Assembly: GCA_029219245.1 (NCBI GenBank) | Contig: JAQXTA010000041.1 | Span: 62,001-126,000 of the forward strand | Source of the DNA: Lachnospiraceae bacterium | GTDB lineage: Bacteria; Bacillota; Clostridia; Lachnospirales; Lachnospiraceae | Direction: 5' to 3' | Length of the DNA: 64,000 bases | Part shown: one piece after another, positions 1 to 10,569 of the stretch | Position numbering within the stretch: position 1 is the stretch's first letter | Layout: each line of letters begins with the position of its first letter | Notes under the pieces: model-generated | What the model was told of the DNA's origin: nothing | Databases searched by the model: none | What the model saw: the letters and a program-made list of their open reading frames with translations, nothing else | Position numbers and translations under genes: made by a program

Positions 1-2
1 AG

Positions 3-2075
3 CTGCGCGGCGTTCCATCTAACGGTATGATGTGTTCCATCGAGGAACTCGGTTCCAATCGCGATATGTATCCGGAGGCACCGGAATTCGGAATTTATAT
101 TTTCCCGGAGGATGCCGAAGTAGGAGCAGATGCAGCAGAAGCACTGGGACTTCGTGATACCGTATTTGAGTATGAGATTACTTCCAACAGGGTAGACTGT
201 TATAGTGTACTTGGTGTGGCAAGAGAAGCGGCAGCAACTTTCAAAAAGCCCTTTATCGCACCGAAAGTAGAAGTAAAGGAGAATCAGGAAAAAGTAGAAG
301 ACTATGTAAGCGTGGAAGTTATCGATAAGGATTTGTGCTCCCGCTATTGTGCAAGAGTCTGCACCAATATTAAAATCGGTCCTTCTCCGAAATGGATGCA
401 GAGAAGACTGGCAGCAAGCGGCATCCGTCCAATCAATAATCTGGTTGATATTACCAACTATGTTATGGAAGAATACGGTCAGCCGATGCATGCTTTTGAC
501 TTAGACACCGTAGCCGGTCACAAAATTATCGTGCGCCGCGCAAAAGATGGTGACGTGTTCCAGACACTGGATGGACAGATGCGGAATCTGGATAGTGAGA
601 TGCTGATGATCTGTGATGCCGAAAAACAGATTGGTATTGCCGGTATTATGGGTGGTGAAAACTCCAAGATTACCGATAATGTAAAAACGGTTCTGTTTGA
701 AGCAGCTACCTTCAATGGTGCCAATATTCGTAAATCTGCCAAGAGATTAGGTCTTCGTACCGATGCTTCCGGCATTTTTGAAAAGGGCTTAGACCCACGG
801 AATGCCAAAGCAGCGATTGACAGAGCCTGTCAGTTGATTGAAGAACTTGGCTGCGGTGAAGTGGTAAGCGGTACCGTAGATGTCTGTGAGCCTTTAGCAG
901 AGCTTCGGAGAATTAAATTCGACAGCAGACGTATCAACGACCTTCTGGGAACCGATGTTTCCGAGAAAGAAATGGAAGAAATTTTTGAACGGTTGGAGCT
1001 TGCGATGGAAACCGAGAGTGATGGTACAAGAGTATTGGTGATTCCTTCTTTCCGCCAGGATTTGGAAGGTATTGCGGATATTGCAGAAGAAGTGGCACGT
1101 TTCTATGGCTATGATAAGATTCCGATGACATTGCCAAGTGGGGAAGCAACTACCGGTAAGCTGCCATTTAAATTACGGATTGAACAGAAGGCCAGAGACA
1201 TTGCGGAATTCTGCGGTTTTTCACAGGGAATGTGCTATTCTTTTGAAAGCCCGAAGGTATTTGATAAGCTACTGTTAGACAGTGACGATGTACTGCGGAA
1301 TGCCATTACCATTGCCAATCCGTTAGGAGAGGATTTCTCCATTATGCGAACCATTTCCTTAAATGGTATGTTAACCAGTCTTGCCACCAACTATAACCGG
1401 AGAAACAAAGATGTACGCCTTTATGAATTAGGAAATATTTATCTGCCAAAGAGTCTGCCGCTTAGTGAACTTCCAGATGAAAGAATGCAGTTTACCCTTG
1501 GTATGTATGGGGATGGCGATTTCTTTACGATGAAAGGAGTCGTGGAAGAGTTCTTCGATAGCATCGGTATGGACAAAAAGGTTGTTTATAATCCACATGC
1601 GGGCAAAAACTTCCTGCATCCGGGACGTCAGGCCAACATTATCTATGATGGCAAAGTAGTCGGTTATCTGGGAGAAGTACATCCGGAGGTATGCGACAAT
1701 TACGATATGAAGACCAAAGCATATATTGCGGTGCTTGACATGCCGGAGATTCTGCCGTTTGCAACCTTCGATAGAAAATATGAGGGTGTAGCAAAATACC
1801 CTGCGGTATCAAGAGATATCAGTATGGTAGTTCCGAAGGAAATCATGGTAGGTCAGATTGAAGCTATGATACAACAGAGAGGCGGCAAGATTCTGGAGGA
1901 TTATAAGCTGTTTGATATTTACGAAGGCAGCCAGATTAAGGAAGGCTTCAAATCCGTAGCTTATTCCATTACCTTCCGGGCAAAGGACAGAACGCTGGAA
2001 GAGGCAGATGTGACCGGTGTAATGAAGAAGATATTAAATGGATTAGAGAGCATGGGAATTGAACTTAGAAGCTAA
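3..2075 (+). CDS. pheT: Phenylalanyl-tRNA synthetase beta subunit, 5' truncated by window edge
   Basis: Reading frame open from base 3 (LRGVPSNGMMCSIEELG, tRNA-binding domain); B3/B4, B5 and C-terminal anticodon-binding domains recognisable. Confidence 0.95.
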   Translation: MRGVPSNGMMCSIEELGSNRDMYPEAPEFGIYIFPEDAEVGADAAEALGLRDTVFEYEITSNRVDCYSVLGVAREAAATFKKPFIAPKVEVKENQEKVEDYVSVEVIDKDLCSRYCARVCTNIKIGPSPKWMQRRLAASGIRPINNLVDITNYVMEEYGQPMHAFDLDTVAGHKIIVRRAKDGDVFQTLDGQMRNLDSEMLMICDAEKQIGIAGIMGGENSKITDNVKTVLFEAATFNGANIRKSAKRLGLRTDASGIFEKGLDPRNAKAAIDRACQLIEELGCGEVVSGTVDVCEPLAELRRIKFDSRRINDLLGTDVSEKEMEEIFERLELAMETESDGTRVLVIPSFRQDLEGIADIAEEVARFYGYDKIPMTLPSGEATTGKLPFKLRIEQKARDIAEFCGFSQGMCYSFESPKVFDKLLLDSDDVLRNAITIANPLGEDFSIMRTISLNGMLTSLATNYNRRNKDVRLYELGNIYLPKSLPLSELPDERMQFTLGMYGDGDFFTMKGVVEEFFDSIGMDKKVVYNPHAGKNFLHPGRQANIIYDGKVVGYLGEVHPEVCDNYDMKTKAYIAVLDMPEILPFATFDRKYEGVAKYPAVSRDISMVVPKEIMVGQIEAMIQQRGGKILEDYKLFDIYEGSQIKEGFKSVAYSITFRAKDRTLEEADVTGVMKKILNGLESMGIELRS

Positions 2076-2133
2076 TGATGTTGGTATTTGATAGAACAGA
2101 ATGCAGAGAACTTTAGAAAGGAAGCGTGTCAGA

Positions 2134-3579
2134 ATGGAACATAAAAATACCTGGGAAACTTACAGTGCAAAGCAGTTAAAAGAAGTGGATACCTTTGCAC
2201 AGGATTATATGGATTTTTTAAATGATGGCAAAACCGAGAGAGAATGTATTGATACCATTGTAAATCGCATTGAAAAAGCAGGGTATCAGGAGTTAGAAAC
2301 TCTTGCTAAGAAAAATGTGCCTTTAAAATGTGGTGATAAGGTATATTCCGTATGGATGAATAAATCCATCGTTATGTTTCAGATAGGAGAAAAAGCATTG
2401 GCAGAAGGTATGAACATTTTAGGGGCGCATATCGATTCGCCCCGTCTGGACGTCAAGCAGAATCCCTTATATGAAGATGGTGGTTTCGCTTATCTGGATA
2501 CGCATTATTACGGCGGTGTGAAGAAATACCAGTGGGTAACGATTCCGCTTGCCATTCATGGAGTTGTTGTGAAAAAGGACGGCACTACCGTTGAAATCAA
2601 TATTGGTGAAAACGAAGATGACCCGGTATTTTTTATTTCCGATTTACTGATTCATCTGGCACAGGAGCAGCTTGAGAAAAAAGCATCCAAAGTGATTGAA
2701 GGAGAGGCTTTGGATATTGTTATCGGTAACAAACCGCTTATTATTGATAAAAAGCTGGAAAAAGCGGATAAAAAAGGAAAAGAGGACAGCAAAGACGAAG
2801 CAAAGGCAGAGAAAGATGCCGTAAAGAAGGGTATTCTTGCGATTTTGAAAGAAGCATATGATATCGAAGAAGAAGATTTCATTTCCGCAGAGTTAGAAGT
2901 GGTTCCTGCCGGAAAAGCAAGAGAAGCCGGTTTTGACAGAAGCATGATTCTGGCATACGGACAGGATGACAGGGTATGTGCATTTTCTTCCTTGAAAGCT
3001 ATGCTGGAAATCGGCAAGACGGATAGAACTGCCTGCTGTATTTTGGTGGATAAAGAGGAAATCGGCAGTGTCGGCGCAACCGGTATGCAGTCTAAATTTT
3101 TCGAAAATGCTGTTGCGGAAGTGATGAACCTGACCGGAGAATACAGCGAACTGAATGTGAGAAGATGTCTGGCGCATTCCTGTATGCTTTCCTCTGATGT
3201 GAGCAGTGCATTTGATCCAAGCTATGCAGCAAGCTTTGATAAGAAAAATGTCGCTTTCCTGGGTGGCGGTATGGTCTTTAATAAATTTACCGGTTCCAGA
3301 GGAAAATCCGGTTCTAATGATGCCAATGCAGAGTATCTTGCCCATATTCGTGCCATCTTTGAAAAAGAAAAAGTAAACTTCCAGACGGCTGAGCTTGGTA
3401 AGGTTGATCTGGGAGGAGGCGGAACAATCGCTTATATTCTGGCTCTGTACGGTATGAATGTCATCGACAGCGGGGTGGCAGTTATGAATATGCATGCACC
3501 CTGGGAGGCAACCAGCAAGGCTGATGTATACGAAACAAAGAGAGGCTATGTGGCATTTCTGGAAAATGCAGATTTGTAG
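2134..3579 (+). CDS. M18 family aspartyl aminopeptidase
   Basis: ILGAHIDSPRLDVKQNP, DDRVCAFSSLKAM, DKEEIGSVGATGMQS motifs; start moved to MEHKNTW behind a GGAAGCG Shine-Dalgarno. Confidence 0.88.
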   Translation: MEHKNTWETYSAKQLKEVDTFAQDYMDFLNDGKTERECIDTIVNRIEKAGYQELETLAKKNVPLKCGDKVYSVWMNKSIVMFQIGEKALAEGMNILGAHIDSPRLDVKQNPLYEDGGFAYLDTHYYGGVKKYQWVTIPLAIHGVVVKKDGTTVEINIGENEDDPVFFISDLLIHLAQEQLEKKASKVIEGEALDIVIGNKPLIIDKKLEKADKKGKEDSKDEAKAEKDAVKKGILAILKEAYDIEEEDFISAELEVVPAGKAREAGFDRSMILAYGQDDRVCAFSSLKAMLEIGKTDRTACCILVDKEEIGSVGATGMQSKFFENAVAEVMNLTGEYSELNVRRCLAHSCMLSSDVSSAFDPSYAASFDKKNVAFLGGGMVFNKFTGSRGKSGSNDANAEYLAHIRAIFEKEKVNFQTAELGKVDLGGGGTIAYILALYGMNVIDSGVAVMNMHAPWEATSKADVYETKRGYVAFLENADL

Positions 3580-3600
3580 AGAAGGGAGCCATGCGGCTTA

Positions 3601-4665
3601 ATGGAAAAAACAGAATTAAAGAAATCAGACTTTTATTTTGATTTACCGGAGGAACTGATTGCACAGGACCCATTAGAAGACCGTTCCAGTTCCAGACTGC
3701 TTCTATTGAATAAGAATACCGGGGAGATAGAACACCATATTTTTCGTGAGATAACGGACTATCTGCATCCGGGTGACTGTCTGGTGTTAAATAATACCAA
3801 AGTCATTCCGGCAAGGCTTATGGGAGTCAAGGAAGATACCGGGGCAACGATAGAAGTGCTTTTACTAAAGCGCAGAGAAAATGATATATGGGAAACGTTG
3901 GTTAAACCCGGTAAAAAAGCAAAACCGGGAGCAAAGCTGTCCTTCGGTGACGGACTTTTGAAGGCGGAAGTATTAGAAGTAGTGGAAGAAGGAAACCGCT
4001 TGATTCAGTTCCGGTACGATGGTATTTTTGAAGAGGTTCTGGATAAACTTGGTGAGATGCCGCTTCCACCTTATATTACTCATAAATTGCAGGATAAAAA
4101 CCGTTATCAGACGGTTTATGCCAAATATGAAGGCTCTGCGGCTGCTCCGACTGCCGGACTTCATTTTACAAAGGAGCTTTTATCTAAAATAGAGGCCAAA
4201 GGAGTCGATATCGCCTATGTGACACTTCATGTCGGACTTGGCACCTTTCGCCCTGTAAAAGTGGATAATATTCTGGAACATCATATGCATTCCGAATATT
4301 ACCAGGTATCCAAAGAAGCGGCGGATAAAATCAATCGGGCAAAGGAAAATGGTCATAGAGTTATCTGTGTGGGTACGACAAGCTGCCGTACGGTAGAAAG
4401 TGCCGCAGATGAAAACGGAAGACTGGAAGAGTGCTGTGATAATACGGAAATCTTTATTTATCCGGGCTATCGCTTCAAGGTGTTAGATGCTTTGATTACA
4501 AATTTCCATTTACCGGAATCTACGCTTGTGATGCTTGTTTCCGCACTTGCCGGAAGAGAAAATGTGCTACATGCTTATGAGGTTGCCATACAGGAAAAAT
4601 ATCGTTTCTTCAGTTTCGGAGATGCCATGTTTCTGACAGATTCCTTTACAAAGGTTACAGAATAA
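3601..4665 (+). CDS. queA: S-adenosylmethionine:tRNA ribosyltransferase-isomerase
   Basis: [50 protein letters not shown] motifs. Confidence 0.97.
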   Translation: MEKTELKKSDFYFDLPEELIAQDPLEDRSSSRLLLLNKNTGEIEHHIFREITDYLHPGDCLVLNNTKVIPARLMGVKEDTGATIEVLLLKRRENDIWETLVKPGKKAKPGAKLSFGDGLLKAEVLEVVEEGNRLIQFRYDGIFEEVLDKLGEMPLPPYITHKLQDKNRYQTVYAKYEGSAAAPTAGLHFTKELLSKIEAKGVDIAYVTLHVGLGTFRPVKVDNILEHHMHSEYYQVSKEAADKINRAKENGHRVICVGTTSCRTVESAADENGRLEECCDNTEIFIYPGYRFKVLDALITNFHLPESTLVMLVSALAGRENVLHAYEVAIQEKYRFFSFGDAMFLTDSFTKVTE

Positions 4666-4712
4666 GGTAAGATAAAAGATAAGTAATTTAGGAGAAAGGT
4701 AAGGGGATAAGC

Positions 4713-5054
4713 ATGGAAGAAAGAAGAAAAAACAGAAGGATGGAACTGACTGCAGCTTTGCTGTTAAAAGGATTGAACGGAGAGGCAGACAGTGAGGTTT
4801 CTATTGAAATCATCGATGTATCCAAAACCGGCATTGGTTTTATTTGTACAAATCCGCTTAATATCGGAGCGGTCTATGAAGCGGATCTGACTATCTGGAC
4901 CAAAGAAGTGCTGCATGTTTTTCTGGAAATTGTCAGAATTGAGAAACTTGAAAAGGATGAGTACAGTTATGGAGCGATTTTCATTGGTATGTCAGAAATC
5001 GATTCCAAGAGAATTGAAGTATATCAAACCATAGAAACAATGGAGACAGAATAA
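4713..5054 (+). CDS. PilZ-domain protein
   Basis: N-terminal RRKNRR and DVSKTGIGF motif (PilZ RxxxR, [D/N]xSxxG). Confidence 0.75.
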   Translation: MEERRKNRRMELTAALLLKGLNGEADSEVSIEIIDVSKTGIGFICTNPLNIGAVYEADLTIWTKEVLHVFLEIVRIEKLEKDEYSYGAIFIGMSEIDSKRIEVYQTIETMETE

Positions 5055-5057
5055 AGA

Positions 5058-5555
5058 ATGAGGAAGAAGCGAAATCATAATCTTCTGTTAGAGGTTGCAG
5101 TCATCTTTGCATCGGTTATCGGATTAATGCTTTTGGTGTACTTTGTCATGATTTTGTCGTTTCAGGATGGTGCAAGGTCTACCAGTGAAACGATGAGCAT
5201 TGCGGTAATCATTGCACAAAGGATTTATGAAAATCCAACCGAAACAGAAATTAAGGCAGTTAGTTTAATGATACGCTATGGAGCGCATCTTGGTCTGTTT
5301 TTTGTGGTAGGTCTTGTGACAACTTTTGTCAGTATGGTGATTTTCAGAAGATATTACCGGATTCTGGGAGTGTTTGGCTCCGGCGTATTGTGTTACATAC
5401 TGGCTTATTATACGGAGTATTACAAGCAGTTTGTGGAGGGCAGACATTTTCAGATGACAGATGTGGCATTGAATTGGTATGGAAGCGTGGCTGGCATTGC
5501 CTGTATGATTATTTCTTACTTCATGAATCGTTTATTAGTAAAATTATCTTCATAA
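5058..5555 (+). CDS. VanZ-like membrane protein
   Basis: FQDGARSTSETMS, RYGAHLGLFF, EYYKQFVEGRHFQMTDVALNWYGSVAG pattern typical of VanZ-like family. Confidence 0.7.
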   Translation: MRKKRNHNLLLEVAVIFASVIGLMLLVYFVMILSFQDGARSTSETMSIAVIIAQRIYENPTETEIKAVSLMIRYGAHLGLFFVVGLVTTFVSMVIFRRYYRILGVFGSGVLCYILAYYTEYYKQFVEGRHFQMTDVALNWYGSVAGIACMIISYFMNRLLVKLSS

Positions 5556-5560
5556 AAAAG

Positions 5561-5589
5561 AAAGGTTCGCTGTTTGTGGCGAACCTTTT
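5561..5589. terminator. Intrinsic terminator between convergent genes
   Basis: AAAGGTTCGC-tgtttgtg-GCGAACCTTTTG hairpin. Confidence 0.85.
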
Positions 5590-5600
5590 GTTTTGTGACA

Positions 5601-6857
5601 TTATTGTTGTAATTTCTCCAGATCTTGATAGAAGGTTGGAAAGCTGATATTGGCAAGCTCTCTATCCTCTATATGGGTTTCACCTTCGGCAAACAGAGCA
5701 GCGATTGCGAAGCTCATGGCAATCCGGTGGTCCATATGGGTCTGAATGTAAGCGCCATGAAGAGGACTGCCACCTTCAATAATCATACCGTCATCCGTTC
5801 CGGTAATCTTAGCACCCATGGCACTTAAGTTCTTTACCATAACATCAATGCGGTTTGACTCTTTGACTTTGAGTTCGGCAGCATCCTTAATTACAGTAGT
5901 GCCCTTGGCAACAGCGGCCATAATGTTGATAATCGGAATCTCATCAATTAAGGTCGGAATGATATCGCCCTCTATGGTAATACCATGCAATTCGCTGGAT
6001 TTTACCAGTAAATCGGCAGTCGGTTCCCCATCGTGATTTTCATTAAGGAGAGTAATATTTCCACCCATGGCAAGAGCCACTCTTAAAATGCCATCTCTGG
6101 TAGGATTGATGCCTACATTTTTAATCAGAATTTCGGAATCCGGTACACAGAGTCCGGCAGCAATAAAATAAGCTGCAGAGGAGATGTCACCGGGAACGTT
6201 TATTTTCTGTGCTGTTAAAACCGGCTGCGGTTTGATGATGGCAGTCGTTCCTTCCGTACGGACATCCGCTCCGAAAGTACGCAGCATAATTTCAGAATGA
6301 TTCCGGCTGATGGTAGGTTCAGTTACTTTGGTTTCTTCGTCAGCATACATACCGGCAAGTAGAATGGCTGATTTTACCTGTGCTGAAGCCACTTTGGAAT
6401 GATAATGAATGGCATGCAGCGGAGCACCTTTAATATGCAGCGGGGCACAGTCATTTCCGTTTATGCTTGTGATATTGGCTCCCATCATGGATAGAGGCTC
6501 CATAATCCGGCGCATCGGGCGCTTTTGAATGGAGGCATCGCCTGTTAAGGTTGTTTCAAAAGGTTGTGCAGCCAGGATACCGGAAATCAGTCGGGTAGTA
6601 GTGCCACTGTTGCCGGCATCCAGAGTTGAATCCGGTGCGGAAAGACCATGCAGTCCTTTCCCATGTATTAAAATTCTTTCCGGTGTATTTTCAATAGAAA
6701 TTCCCAGTTTGCGGAAACAGCCAATAGTAGACAGACAGTCCGCACCCTGTAGAAAATTTGTGACTTCAGTAGTACCTTTGGCGAGGGAGCCAAACATAAC
6801 GGCTCTGTGTGAAATTGATTTGTCTCCCGGTATTGTTACTTCTCCATGTAAACCCAT
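5601..6857 (-). CDS. aroA: 3-phosphoshikimate 1-carboxyvinyltransferase
   Basis: GDKSISHRAVMFGSLAKG, DAGNSGTTTRL, KVKESNRI, DHRIAMSFAIA motifs. Confidence 0.97.
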   Translation of the reverse strand: MGLHGEVTIPGDKSISHRAVMFGSLAKGTTEVTNFLQGADCLSTIGCFRKLGISIENTPERILIHGKGLHGLSAPDSTLDAGNSGTTTRLISGILAAQPFETTLTGDASIQKRPMRRIMEPLSMMGANITSINGNDCAPLHIKGAPLHAIHYHSKVASAQVKSAILLAGMYADEETKVTEPTISRNHSEIMLRTFGADVRTEGTTAIIKPQPVLTAQKINVPGDISSAAYFIAAGLCVPDSEILIKNVGINPTRDGILRVALAMGGNITLLNENHDGEPTADLLVKSSELHGITIEGDIIPTLIDEIPIINIMAAVAKGTTVIKDAAELKVKESNRIDVMVKNLSAMGAKITGTDDGMIIEGGSPLHGAYIQTHMDHRIAMSFAIAALFAEGETHIEDRELANISFPTFYQDLEKLQQ

Positions 6858-6876
6858 TTTATTTTTCTTTCACTCC

Positions 6877-7977
6877 TTATGATTTCTTGTGAATGCTATA
6901 ACCATGTTCGGTTAAAATTTTATCTGCTTTCAGCATGGCATCTGCTGTATAGAATTCAATACGCAGAGCACCTTCTGCCAGTTCCCTGTTATGGTTGATA
7001 CCGATGTTTTTGATACTGACATCATGCATGGCAAGCAGGGAAGCAATTGCTGCAATAGCCCCCGGTTTATCCGCAATATCAACAGTAAGGACATATTCGG
7101 TCTTAATCGGTCCGCTGGAAGTATTGATGAAGGATTCGCGGTAGGATCTGGCAGAGTCAAAAAAATGATAGAGTGCTTCATTGTCTTTCCGGTCTAAAAT
7201 CTGTTTAAAATCATTTAAATCTTGTATGTATTGCGCTAAGAGAGTTGAAATATTTCCGGTATTTGTCAGACAAATCTGCTGCCACATGGTAGGCGAAGAA
7301 GAAGCAATTCGCGTTATGTCTTTAAAACCGCCTGCAGCAATCATCTTCATAATCCCTTCTTTGGAATCTGCATTTTTTACCAGATTAACCAAAGATGCCG
7401 CAATCACATGGGGCAGATGGGAAATGGCTCCGGTTACATAGTCGTGCTGTTCATAAGAGAGCACGAGAGGAATGGCACCAATATTCTGAACAAGTGTCTG
7501 ATAAGCGGCTATTTTCTCAGCGCCAATTTCCTGGGTAGGTGTCAGGATATAATAGGCATTTTCAAAAAGGGATGCTTTGGAATTGGGATAGCCGAAACGC
7601 TCTGAACCAGTCATCGGATGCCCACCGATAAACTGACTTTCCAGTCCCATAGCAGTAATGTGTTCATGAATACCTGTTTTAACGCTGCCGACATCCGTCA
7701 GAATGGTTTCCGGAGATAAATATTTTTTTAGGGAAAGCAGGTTTTCATCATTATGGGATACCGGTGCGCATAAAAATATATAGTCGCAGTGTCCGAAAGA
7801 TTCGTTAATGCAGGGACAGATTTTCTGGATAACACCTTCTTCTTTGGCAAGTGTCAAGGAAGCAGTATTGGTATCGTAAGCAATCAGAACAGTGTCCGGT
7901 ATTTTGCTGTGAATGGCTTTGGCAAGTGAACCGCCAATGAGTCCGAGTCCGATAAATCCGCAAGTAAAAGCAGCCAT
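6877..7977 (-). CDS. tyrA: Prephenate dehydrogenase with C-terminal ACT domain
   Basis: GFIGLGLIGGSLAKA Rossmann, GGHPMTGSERFG, C-terminal ACT-like VDIADKPGAIAAIASLLAMHDVSIKNI. Confidence 0.93.
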   Translation of the reverse strand: MAAFTCGFIGLGLIGGSLAKAIHSKIPDTVLIAYDTNTASLTLAKEEGVIQKICPCINESFGHCDYIFLCAPVSHNDENLLSLKKYLSPETILTDVGSVKTGIHEHITAMGLESQFIGGHPMTGSERFGYPNSKASLFENAYYILTPTQEIGAEKIAAYQTLVQNIGAIPLVLSYEQHDYVTGAISHLPHVIAASLVNLVKNADSKEGIMKMIAAGGFKDITRIASSSPTMWQQICLTNTGNISTLLAQYIQDLNDFKQILDRKDNEALYHFFDSARSYRESFINTSSGPIKTEYVLTVDIADKPGAIAAIASLLAMHDVSIKNIGINHNRELAEGALRIEFYTADAMLKADKILTEHGYSIHKKS

Positions 7978-8207
7978 ATATGATACTCCTTTGAAAAGAT
8001 AAAATGAAAATCAACTGTAAATAATAATATAATATACCATTTTGTAGAGAGAAAATCAATGAAAGCATATTTTATGTGCAAAATATTCAAAAAATATTGC
8101 ATTTTGCAAAAATATTTAGTAAAATATACACATCATATCAATTGGGGTGCGAATATCTATTGTGACTATTTGCCATATACCAAAATAACGGAATTGGAGG
8201 ATAAGAT

Positions 8208-10301
8208 ATGAATGTTTACACAACTGACAAAATTCGTAATGTAGTGCTTTTAGGTCATGGCGGTTGCGGTAAGACCAGTCTGGTGGAAGCAATGGCATAT
8301 CTTGCCGGTGTTACTTCCCGTATGGGTAAAGTGACAGATGGCAACACAATCAGCGATTATGGTAAGGAAGAACAGAAAAGACAGATATCCATTACCACTT
8401 CCGTTGTGCCGATTGAGTGGGAAGGCGTGAAAATTAACTTATTGGATACACCTGGATTCTTCGATTTTGTAGGCGAGGTAGAGGAAGCTGTCAGTGCAGC
8501 AGATGCAGCGATTATTGTTGTTTCCGGTAAAGCGGGTGTGGAAGTCGGAACGGAGAAGGCATGGGAGCTTTGCGATAAATACAAACTTCCACGGTTTGTC
8601 TTTGTAACGGATATGGATATTGATAATGCATCTTTCCGTCAGGTGGTGGAAGATATGACGAATAAATACGGCAAGAAAATGGCACCGTTCCATCTGCCGG
8701 TTCGTGAGAATGAAAAGTTTGTAGGTTATATCAATGTTATTACCGAACAGGCATATCGTTGGAAGAATAAAGAGGTTCTGGAATGTGAAATGCCGGAATA
8801 CAGTAAGCCTAATTTACAGCTTTGCCGGGATACCTTAATGGAAGCAGTAGCGGAAACCAGTGAAGAGTTTATGGAACGTTATTTCAGCGGCGATACTTTC
8901 TCCGAAGCGGAAATCAGAGCAGCTCTTCGTAACAATGTCATGGAAGGCAGTATTGTCCCGATGTCCATGGGTTCCAACGTGCTCTGTCAGGGCATTTATA
9001 CCTTATTGGATGATATCGTAAAATATTTGCCAAGCCCGGAAAACAGGGAAATTGCAGGTATTAATCTGAAGACCAATGAAATCTTTACCGCAAATTACGA
9101 TTTTGCGAAACCAAAATCTGCGTACATATTCAAAACCATTGTGGATCCGTTTATCGGTAAATATTCATTGATTAAGGTCTGCTCCGGTGTTGTTAAGGCA
9201 GATGATTTGATTTATAACGAAGAGAAAGATATTGAAGAGAAAGTAAGCAAGTTGTATGTCATGCAGGGAAGCAAACCGCTTGAGGTAAAAGAACTGCATG
9301 CCGGAGATATCGGAGCCATTGCCAAATTGACGGCAGCAAGGACCGGAAATACCTTATCGACCAAAGCAAATACCATTCGCTATGGCAAGGCAGAAATCTC
9401 CACACCGTATACAGTAATGCGTTATCAGGCACAGAACAAGGCTGATATTGATAAAATATCGCAGTCTCTTCAGAAAATGACACATGAAGATCAGACACTG
9501 AAGGTTGTAAATGATGCGGAAAACCGACAGACGCTGCTGTATGGTATGGGAGATTTACATCTGGAAGTTGTTACCAGCAGATTGTTAAGCGAATATAAGG
9601 TAGATATTAAGCTTTCAAAACCAAAGGTTGCTTATCGAGAAACAATTCAGAAAACCTCGGATGTGGAATATAAATATAAGAAACAGTCGGGTGGACATGG
9701 ACAGTATGGTCACGTTAAGATGAAATTTGAACCTTCCGGTTCTTTGGAAGAACCTTATGTATTTGAACAGATGGTAGTAGGTGGCGCTGTGCCTAAGAAC
9801 TTCTTCCCGGCAGTGGAAAAAGGCTTGCAGGAATCGGTTCTCAGCGGACCGCTTGCAGCTTATCCGGTAGTAGGTGTGAAAGCGATTCTTTATGATGGTT
9901 CCTATCATCCGGTAGATTCTTCGGAGATGGCGTTTAAGATGGCGACGATTCAGGCCTTTAAGAAGGGCTTCATGGAGGCAAAACCGATTCTGCTTGAGCC
10001 AATCGCATCGTTGAAAGTAACTGTACCGGATTCCTATACCGGCGATATTATGGGCGATTTAAATAAACGAAGAGGACGCGTACTTGGTATGACACCGACT
10101 TCTGATGGTAAGCAGATTATTGAAGCCGATATTCCGATGTCATGTCTGTATGGTTATTGTACCGATTTGCGTTCCATGACAGGAGGCAGAGGTACATATG
10201 AATATCAGTTTGCCAGATATGAACAGGCTCCGAGTGATGTACAGGAGAAAGAGGTTGCAGCAAGAGCAGGTAAGGTGGCTGCAAACAACGAAGAGGCATA
10301 G
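8208..10301 (+). CDS. Elongation factor G-like translational GTPase (non-str-operon paralogue)
   Basis: GHGGCGKTSLVEAM G1, DTPGFFDFVGEV G3; EF-G domains II-V recognisable. Confidence 0.88.
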   Translation: MNVYTTDKIRNVVLLGHGGCGKTSLVEAMAYLAGVTSRMGKVTDGNTISDYGKEEQKRQISITTSVVPIEWEGVKINLLDTPGFFDFVGEVEEAVSAADAAIIVVSGKAGVEVGTEKAWELCDKYKLPRFVFVTDMDIDNASFRQVVEDMTNKYGKKMAPFHLPVRENEKFVGYINVITEQAYRWKNKEVLECEMPEYSKPNLQLCRDTLMEAVAETSEEFMERYFSGDTFSEAEIRAALRNNVMEGSIVPMSMGSNVLCQGIYTLLDDIVKYLPSPENREIAGINLKTNEIFTANYDFAKPKSAYIFKTIVDPFIGKYSLIKVCSGVVKADDLIYNEEKDIEEKVSKLYVMQGSKPLEVKELHAGDIGAIAKLTAARTGNTLSTKANTIRYGKAEISTPYTVMRYQAQNKADIDKISQSLQKMTHEDQTLKVVNDAENRQTLLYGMGDLHLEVVTSRLLSEYKVDIKLSKPKVAYRETIQKTSDVEYKYKKQSGGHGQYGHVKMKFEPSGSLEEPYVFEQMVVGGAVPKNFFPAVEKGLQESVLSGPLAAYPVVGVKAILYDGSYHPVDSSEMAFKMATIQAFKKGFMEAKPILLEPIASLKVTVPDSYTGDIMGDLNKRRGRVLGMTPTSDGKQIIEADIPMSCLYGYCTDLRSMTGGRGTYEYQFARYEQAPSDVQEKEVAARAGKVAANNEEA

Positions 10302-10350
10302 TGTGTAAAAGGCGGTTGCCTTTAGGCTATATAAATCCTTTTGGGGAAGG

Positions 10351-10395
10351 AAAAACAGGATGCAGATGTATTGGGGAATACAGCATCCTGTTTTT
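10351..10395 (+). terminator. Intrinsic terminator
   Basis: AAAAACAGGATGC ... GCATCCTGTTTTT. Confidence 0.85.
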
Positions 10396-10569
10396 GTTTA
10401 TGCCATTTTTCTGTTTTTCGGTTGACAAATTAATCGAGTATAGTAAAATTATAATGTTTATGACAGGATGATAAATCTAAGTTAAAAGATTTTTGAAATG
10501 TAATATTGGGTAAATGTGCAAGCAGTAAATAGCCATTGCCTATAATGATAGATGAGAGGAATGATGAAG

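Noticed and set aside
10424-10552. Possible T-box leader upstream of leuS
   Set aside because: Gap too short and no T-box core sequence (TGGNACCGCG) seen; only an ordinary TTGACA-type promoter
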